A stretch of DNA of 11,228 nt from JAGOUY01 sp964541725 (GTDB lineage Bacteria; Patescibacteriota; Patescibacteriia; 2-12-FULL-60-25): assembly GCA_964541725.1 (NCBI GenBank), contig CAZIQG010000034.1:1-11228 (forward strand), given 5' to 3'. Below are positions 6,990 through 11,228 of the stretch, piece by piece. Position 1 is the first letter of the stretch, and each line of letters starts with the position of its first letter. The translations under genes and the position numbers were made by a program. The notes under the pieces are model-generated. The model saw nothing but the letters and a program-made list of their open reading frames with translations. It was not told where the DNA came from and did no database searches.

Positions 6990-7682
6990 ATGCAAAGCCA
7001 AAAACTCGCCGGTAAAAAACCAGGTGTTTCCGCCCAGCGGTTTTTGGACGTGTCTGAGATCCGAGACGGGGTCGTCATCCTAAAAGATGGGAGCTTGCGC
7101 TCTGTCTTGCTTGTGTCGAGCGTCAACTTTGCCCTTAAATCAATGGATGAACAAAATGCCATTGTGCAGGCCTACATGCAGTTTTTAAACAGTTTGGATT
7201 TTCCCATTCAAGTTGTCATCCAATCGCGAAAAATGAATGTAGACCAATACATCCGTCAATTATCAGATAATGAAAAAACCTTACAAAATGAGCTCTTAAA
7301 GCGCCAAATCCGTGATTATCGGGATTTTGTCAAGCAACTCGTCCAGTTGGGCGATATCATGCAAAAACGCTTTTTCATTGTCGTTCCCTATAACCCGGGA
7401 GCCACGACGGGTCAACAGCAAAAAAGTTTTTTGCAGCGCGTTGCTTCGCTCTTATCACCGACCTCTCTAATCCAGTTATCCGAAGAGCGCTTCCAGAAGC
7501 AGCGCTTTGACCTCAGCCTGCGCGTTAACCAAGTCCTAAGCGGATTGGGTTCCATGTCACTTTCCGCCGTTCAGCTAGATACGCAGGGCTTAATCGAGCT
7601 CTACTACACGGTCTACAATCCAGAGCTCTATGATACCCAGCGCCTCGTAGATGTAAGTCAGCTTCAAGTCGAAGATCTATAA
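6990..7682 (+). CDS. TraC/VirB4 N-terminal-domain-like protein
   Basis: The 230-residue soluble protein resembles the N-terminal domain of TraC/VirB4-type conjugation ATPases. It has the opening FLDVSEIRDGVVILKDGSLR, then VNFALKS-x-DEQ, a FPIQVVIQSRKMN strand-helix, a charged helical stretch (95-125), FFIVVPYNP, and the closing LIELYYTVYNPE. It has no Walker motifs and no membrane segment, so it cannot be the motor itself. It probably partners the ATPase encoded just downstream, acting as a detached N-domain at the membrane-facing side of the hexamer. The gap to that gene is 3 bp, and both genes share one reading frame, separated by a single TAA and a CCT codon. No Shine-Dalgarno is present. 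The domain assignment is from remembered family patterns and is moderately sure. Confidence 0.75.
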   Translation: MQSQKLAGKKPGVSAQRFLDVSEIRDGVVILKDGSLRSVLLVSSVNFALKSMDEQNAIVQAYMQFLNSLDFPIQVVIQSRKMNVDQYIRQLSDNEKTLQNELLKRQIRDYRDFVKQLVQLGDIMQKRFFIVVPYNPGATTGQQQKSFLQRVASLLSPTSLIQLSEERFQKQRFDLSLRVNQVLSGLGSMSLSAVQLDTQGLIELYYTVYNPELYDTQRLVDVSQLQVEDL

Positions 7683-7685
7683 CCT

Positions 7686-9572
7686 ATGGCCTTTCAACCT
7701 AAAGAAGAAAAAACATTCGATCCTTCCGTCATCACCAAGGGCGGAGTCGGGTTGACGCGTGGGCCATCCAAAGAGGCACTCCGTCAGCAACAAGAAGAGC
7801 AGCGCGTCGCGCTTGAGGAAGAGCGCATCTATCGTAAAGGGGTCGTGGGCATTAAGGATTTGATTGCGCCTTCTTCCATGAAGATCGAGCCATCCTTCTT
7901 GCGGCTTGGGGATGTCTTTTGTCGCACATTATTCGTGGTTACCTATCCTCGGTATGTGACGGTTGGGTGGGCCTCACCGCTCATTAACTTAAGCGCCCAA
8001 TTAGATATCGCCATGTTCTTCTACCCAATGAAGGCCGATATCGTGCTTAAGCAGCTCAAACGTAAGGTAGGTGTTTTGGAAGCGCAGATCTCAACGGATG
8101 CCGAAGCAGGGAAGGCTCGTGATCCACAGTCAGAAACGGCGTTACGGGATATTGAGCAATTACGTGACGATTTAACCCAAGGCATTGAGCACTTTTTTCA
8201 ATTCGCGTTCTACTGCACGTTCTATTCCACAAATAAAGACGAGCTCGAACGGGTCACGTCACACGTCGAAACCACCTTCGCCTCGATGTTGATCTACACC
8301 CGTCGTGCCTACTTCCAAGCCGAACAAGGGTTCAATTCCACCATGCCGATTGGCAATGACGAGTTGCAGATCACCTTTAACATGAGTACGTCGCCAATTG
8401 CGTCCTCATTCCCGTTCACATCCGCCGAACTTTCGAGCGATAACGGCATTTTATACGGCATCAACCGCCACAATAATTCGTTGATCTTGTTTGATCGCTT
8501 CTCCTTGCAAAACGCGAATGCCGTCATTTTCGCGACGTCTGGTGCCGGAAAAAGTTACACCGTCAAGCTCGAAATCATTCGTTCCCTCATGCTTGGGATT
8601 GACGTCATCGTCATCGATCCAGAAATGGAATATAAGCATCTTTCAGACACCGTCGGTGGCACCTACGTCAACATTTCTTTATCCTCAAAATCCAAAATCA
8701 ATCCCTTCGATCTCCCTCGTCCCATGGGAGAAACCTTCTCAGTAGAAGATATCATCCGGAGTGCCGTTATCACCTTAAAAGGGTTGCTCCGCCTCATGTT
8801 GGGGAAGATCACCACGACAGAAGACTCGATCTTAGATCGTGCCTTGCTAGAAACCTACGCCAAAAAAGATATTGTTGCCGGAGCAGATATTTCTAATGTC
8901 GAACCACCCATTCTGCAAGATTTTCAAGAGATTCTAGAAGGAATGGAGGGAACCGCCGAACTTATCGTAAAATTACGTAAATTTACCGAAGGAACGTTCT
9001 CCGGGCTATTGAATTCACCAACGACGGTTAAGATGAGTAACCAGCTCGTCATTTTCTCCGTCCGTGATTTGGAAGATGAGTTGCGTCCCATGGCAATCTA
9101 TACCATCATTAACTATATTTGGAACGTCGTCCGTTCTGAGCGTAAAAAACGGATCCTTGTGATCGACGAAGCTTGGTGGCTCATGCAGGCCGAAGACTCA
9201 GCCAAATTTATCTTTGCCCTCGTCAAACGTTGCCGCAAATACTATCTTGGGATCACCACGATTACACAAGACGTCAACGACTTCTTAACCTCTCCCTACG
9301 GCCAAGCCATCGTGACCAACAGCTCCATGCAGCTCCTTCTCAAACAATCACCGGCCTCCATTGACCTCATCGCGCGCACCTTCCTCCTCACCCAATCAGA
9401 AAAGTACTTACTCCTCGAATCCGGAGTGGGGGAGGGGATCTTCTTTGCGGGTGCGAAACACGCAGCTATTCAAGTGGTCGCCTCCTACACCGAAGACCAA
9501 GTGGTCACAACCAATCCTCAACAGCTCTTGCAGATCGAAGCCGCCAAAAAAGAGCGAGAAGCCGCGGGATAA
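7686..9572 (+). CDS. virB4: VirB4-like T4SS ATPase
   Basis: This is the motor ATPase that powers type IV secretion or conjugation at the inner membrane. The 628 residues begin with a Gln/Glu-rich helical leader (about 28-50). A VirB4-type N-region follows (RTLFVVTYPRYV near 80-91, DIAMFFYP near 107-114), with a charged helical hairpin at about 117-165. The RecA-like domain starts near 255. Walker A is ATSGAGKS at 283-290, where Ala replaces the first Gly as the consensus allows. DVIVIDPEMEY follows at 306-316, Walker B is ILVIDEAWWLM at 490-500, and the TTITQDV sensor-like strand lies at 524-530, followed by NSSMQLLLKQ. Motif order and spacing match VirB4/TraC rather than FtsK or VirB11. The gene starts 3 bp after its N-domain-like partner and is followed by a heptamer array. 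Confidence 0.94.
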   Translation: MAFQPKEEKTFDPSVITKGGVGLTRGPSKEALRQQQEEQRVALEEERIYRKGVVGIKDLIAPSSMKIEPSFLRLGDVFCRTLFVVTYPRYVTVGWASPLINLSAQLDIAMFFYPMKADIVLKQLKRKVGVLEAQISTDAEAGKARDPQSETALRDIEQLRDDLTQGIEHFFQFAFYCTFYSTNKDELERVTSHVETTFASMLIYTRRAYFQAEQGFNSTMPIGNDELQITFNMSTSPIASSFPFTSAELSSDNGILYGINRHNNSLILFDRFSLQNANAVIFATSGAGKSYTVKLEIIRSLMLGIDVIVIDPEMEYKHLSDTVGGTYVNISLSSKSKINPFDLPRPMGETFSVEDIIRSAVITLKGLLRLMLGKITTTEDSILDRALLETYAKKDIVAGADISNVEPPILQDFQEILEGMEGTAELIVKLRKFTEGTFSGLLNSPTTVKMSNQLVIFSVRDLEDELRPMAIYTIINYIWNVVRSERKKRILVIDEAWWLMQAEDSAKFIFALVKRCRKYYLGITTITQDVNDFLTSPYGQAIVTNSSMQLLLKQSPASIDLIARTFLLTQSEKYLLLESGVGEGIFFAGAKHAAIQVVASYTEDQVVTTNPQQLLQIEAAKKEREAAG

Positions 9573-9579
9573 ATAGTCT

Positions 9580-9614
9580 AATACTCGATACACGATTCTC
9601 GATACCCGATACTT
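9580..9614. repeat. GATAC-family heptamer array, third copy (5 units)
   Basis: Five contiguous units, AATACTC, GATACAC, GATTCTC, GATACCC and GATACTT, occupy most of the 46-bp gap between the VirB4-like gene and the next start at 9619. Two units carry a change inside the core. Orientation is the same as in 6452-6500, so the two arrays bracket the PrgI/TraC/VirB4 block as direct repeats. There is no inverted partner here and no long hairpin. Confidence 0.9.
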
Positions 9615-9618
9615 GTTT

Positions 9619-10242
9619 ATGTCTAAACGTACCCTCGCTATTCTCCTTATCATCGTTGGCCTTATCGCCATCGTTGGCGTCCTCTATTGGGCGTTTGTCA
9701 TCCCTGCCAAACAAGCCAATCCTGCGCCCGTTATTATCCCGGAAACGAACCCGGTGACAGAAGTGTCACCTGCTCCGGCTCCAACCCTCCCTCCTCCAAC
9801 CCCGACTCCTTCGCCTGTCCCACGAACCGTCAGCACGGATGAGCAAGAGCAATTGGTCTTGCGTCAGCAAGCCATGGTCTTTGCGGCTCGCCAAGGTTCT
9901 TATAGTAACAGTGATGGATTCGTGGCCTTAAATGATGTCTCTCTCTCGGTAAACGCCGCCGTACGCGCCTTCTACCAAGGCGAGATCCAACGTCTCATCA
10001 AAGAACATCCACTTGCCACAGGCACATGGACGCAGACCACACGTTCTCTTTCAAGTCGGATCGCGTCTGAGTTACCGTTACAGGGAAAAACAGAAGCCAC
10101 CGTCGTCGTGCAAGCGCAGCAAGTCGTAGAAACATCGACAAAAGCCGCAACGATTTCCTATCGTGAAATTCGCCTCACGTTCCGCCGCGAAGCCGGAGGC
10201 TGGATTGTCTCACGTGTCGAGTCCAATCCCTTGGCGCTCTAG
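9619..10242 (+). CDS. Single-pass membrane protein with Pro-rich linker, possibly VirB8-like
   Basis: The 207-residue product has one membrane segment at about 6-29, preceded by a short basic N-terminus (MSKR), so the rest should lie outside the inner membrane. Residues 31-70 form a Pro/Thr/Ala linker. The globular part at 73-204 contains FAARQGSYSNSDGF, then VNAAVRAFYQGE, and ends in strand-like REIRLTFRREAGGWIVSRVE. The layout of one anchor, a linker and a small alpha/beta domain of about 130 residues recalls the NTF2-like fold of VirB8/TcpC proteins, and the place after virB4 would suit that. No diagnostic motif confirms it, so this is a topology-based suggestion. A TTG two codons upstream (9613) could also start the frame, but it overlaps the repeat array and the ATG is preferred. 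No Shine-Dalgarno is seen. Confidence 0.85.
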   Translation: MSKRTLAILLIIVGLIAIVGVLYWAFVIPAKQANPAPVIIPETNPVTEVSPAPAPTLPPPTPTPSPVPRTVSTDEQEQLVLRQQAMVFAARQGSYSNSDGFVALNDVSLSVNAAVRAFYQGEIQRLIKEHPLATGTWTQTTRSLSSRIASELPLQGKTEATVVVQAQQVVETSTKAATISYREIRLTFRREAGGWIVSRVESNPLAL

Positions 10243-10279
10243 CGTTGACAAACAGACAAAAACATGGAACGGGGTGAGG

Positions 10280-10939
10280 ATGCTCATCCCGTTTTTTGTA
10301 AAAGAATGGTTGTTGGATATTTTCTATCCTCCGACCTGTATCACCTGCGAGCAAGATGGTGCGTGGCTGTGCGAGGGATGTTTAGAACGCATCCCATTAT
10401 TTGATGTTCTCGATGATGAAATAGTCTCCATCGGTCCTTACGCCAATCCTGTCTTACGTAGCCTGCTCACACAATTGAAATATTGTTCCGCCTATTGTCT
10501 CGCATCCGCCCTGCGCGAATTAGCTGCCCGCTTTGCCTTCGCACAACGAGGGCTGTGGCCATGGATTGATGAGCCAACGTTATCTATTTGCGCTATCCCT
10601 TCCGACGCTCGCCGTATCCGCGAACGAGGCTTTGATCACATTAAGATCCTCCTCGATATCGTCCATGCCGAGATTGTCCCACAAGCAATCCTGATCGAAG
10701 GATTGGTACGCAGTAAACACGTGGTCCAAAACGCCAGCCTTCCAGCCAACATTTTGCGTCAACAGAATATCCAAGGGGTCTTTAAAGCCCTAAATCCCGT
10801 CCAAGGCGCCGTTCTCCTCGTCGATGACATCTACACGACCGGAGCGACCTGGCACGAAGCGGCACGCGTCTTGCAGGAGGCAGGGGCAAGCAAAGTGTAT
10901 GGATTTGTGTTTGCGCGGAAGCATGAGAAGAAGATATGA
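10280..10939 (+). CDS. ComF family phosphoribosyltransferase-like protein
   Basis: ComF (ComFC) proteins are linked to natural competence and DNA processing in many bacteria; they combine a zinc finger with a phosphoribosyltransferase fold. The 219-residue product has four Cys at 20, 23, 31 and 34 (CITC and CEGC) after a DIFYPP opening. It then shows IPSDARRIRERGFDH, where ERGFNQ is more common, and the R-x6-Q, then R-x3-N-x2-G-x-F pattern at 144-168. The PRPP-binding loop VLLVDDIYTTGAT lies at 178-190. The frame is open further upstream to 10163, but that would overlap the preceding gene by 80 bp; the ATG at 10280 starts right at the family's usual N-terminus. The GTG at 10274 is an alternative. 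A G-rich run (GGGGTGAGG) abuts the ATG, too close for a normal Shine-Dalgarno. All arginine codons in this gene are CGN. Confidence 0.95.
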   Translation: MLIPFFVKEWLLDIFYPPTCITCEQDGAWLCEGCLERIPLFDVLDDEIVSIGPYANPVLRSLLTQLKYCSAYCLASALRELAARFAFAQRGLWPWIDEPTLSICAIPSDARRIRERGFDHIKILLDIVHAEIVPQAILIEGLVRSKHVVQNASLPANILRQQNIQGVFKALNPVQGAVLLVDDIYTTGATWHEAARVLQEAGASKVYGFVFARKHEKKI

Positions 10940-11228
10940 GGGGATACGTCTACATCATGGCGAGCGCGTCAGGAGTTTTGTATGTTGGGGTAACGTCAAA
11001 TCTACAAAGAAGAGTATTGGAGCATAAGCAAGGAGTTATAGAAGGGTTTACGAAAAAATATCACTGTCACAAATTAGTGTATGTCGAGCAAGGAGAGTCG
11101 ATTTGGGCAGTAATTACGCGCGAAAAAGAAATTAAAGCCTGGAGAATGGTAAAAAAAATAGCACTTATCACAAAACAAAAACCAAAATGGATTGACGACA
11201 ATACTCTTGAGGTAACACTTGAAATTAT
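10936..11228 (+). CDS. GIY-YIG nuclease-like small protein, 3' end cut by the window edge
   Basis: Ninety-seven codons are visible, and the frame stays open to the last base. The N-terminus reads GYVYIMASASGVLYVGVTSN, with VYI and YVG standing for GIY and YIG. R26, H30 (in RRVLEHK) and E63 (in REKEIKAWR) fit the catalytic Arg, His and Glu of the family. GFTKKY and LVYVE are typical of the stand-alone UPF0213/YhbQ-like group, whose members are about 80-100 residues, so only a few residues should be missing. The function of such stand-alone proteins is largely unknown; DNA nicking or repair is inferred from the fold. An in-frame TGA at 10924 fixes the start, and the ATG shares ATGA with the ComF stop, suggesting translational coupling. 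The gene is AT-rich, and four of its five Arg codons are AGA or AGG, unlike all its neighbours. Confidence 0.93.
   Translation, partial: MRGYVYIMASASGVLYVGVTSNLQRRVLEHKQGVIEGFTKKYHCHKLVYVEQGESIWAVITREKEIKAWRMVKKIALITKQKPKWIDDNTLEVTLEI

Noticed and set aside
10245..10273. Promoter for comF starting from a perfect TTGACA at 10245-10250
   Set aside because: The bases 16-18 bp downstream (around ACGGGG) bear no resemblance to a -10 element, so the hexamer is probably coincidental.
10163..10279. Upstream extension of the ComF reading frame
   Set aside because: It would overlap the preceding membrane-protein gene by 80 bp in another frame, and the extra 39 residues have no counterpart in the ComF family.
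2..10939. UGA-recoded genetic code (code 25) of Gracilibacteria or Absconditabacteria
   Set aside because: No gene contains an in-frame TGA, while that code would show many at glycine positions. The only TGA, at 10937, ends comF at the normal family length.

Overview
The window reads as a stretch of a Candidate Phyla Radiation (Patescibacteria) genome, probably from the Parcubacteria side. This rests on gene content and style: a compact block with every gene on the + strand, a minimal type IV secretion (T4SS) module of VirB6-like, PrgI-like and VirB4-like proteins without outer-membrane parts, almost no Shine-Dalgarno sequences, and gaps filled with short tandem repeats. Base composition looks close to 50% GC by eye, except for an AT-rich gene at the right edge. 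No in-frame TGA occurs inside any gene, so the standard bacterial code fits and the UGA-glycine code of Gracilibacteria does not. The lineage call is inference.

Layout, left to right: (1) 2-1129, the 3' part of der (engA), a ribosome-assembly GTPase cut by the left edge. (2) 1155-1733, pth, peptidyl-tRNA hydrolase. (3) 1792-4761, a 989-residue polytopic membrane protein of VirB6/TrbL type with a very large soluble C-terminal half. (4) 4771-6381, a 536-residue helical protein of unknown function built around a repeated module. (5) 6382-6508, a 127-bp gap holding two opposed arrays of a GATAC-type heptamer that can fold into a 27-bp hairpin. (6) 6509-6949, a PrgI-like membrane protein. (7) 6950-6989, a short gap with three copies of a different heptamer. 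(8) 6990-7682, a TraC/VirB4 N-domain-like protein. (9) 7686-9572, the VirB4-like ATPase. (10) 9573-9618, a gap with a third GATAC-type array. (11) 9619-10242, a single-pass membrane protein with a Pro-rich linker and a small globular domain. (12) 10280-10939, a ComF-family phosphoribosyltransferase-like protein. (13) 10936-11228, a GIY-YIG nuclease-like protein cut by the right edge.

The likely working unit is 1792-10242: an inner-membrane channel (VirB6-like plus PrgI-like), a motor (VirB4 with its separate N-domain partner), a possible VirB8-like periplasmic factor, and one lineage-type helical protein. No relaxase, coupling protein, VirB11 or VirB7/9/10 is visible here. ComF next door belongs to a competence-associated family, which makes DNA uptake one plausible role, but the sequence does not prove substrate or direction.

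The least explained part is the intergenic DNA. Three arrays of one heptamer family and one array of a second family sit tightly between genes; three of the four end 4-8 bp before a start codon, and all three GATAC arrays end in the same unit, GATACTT.
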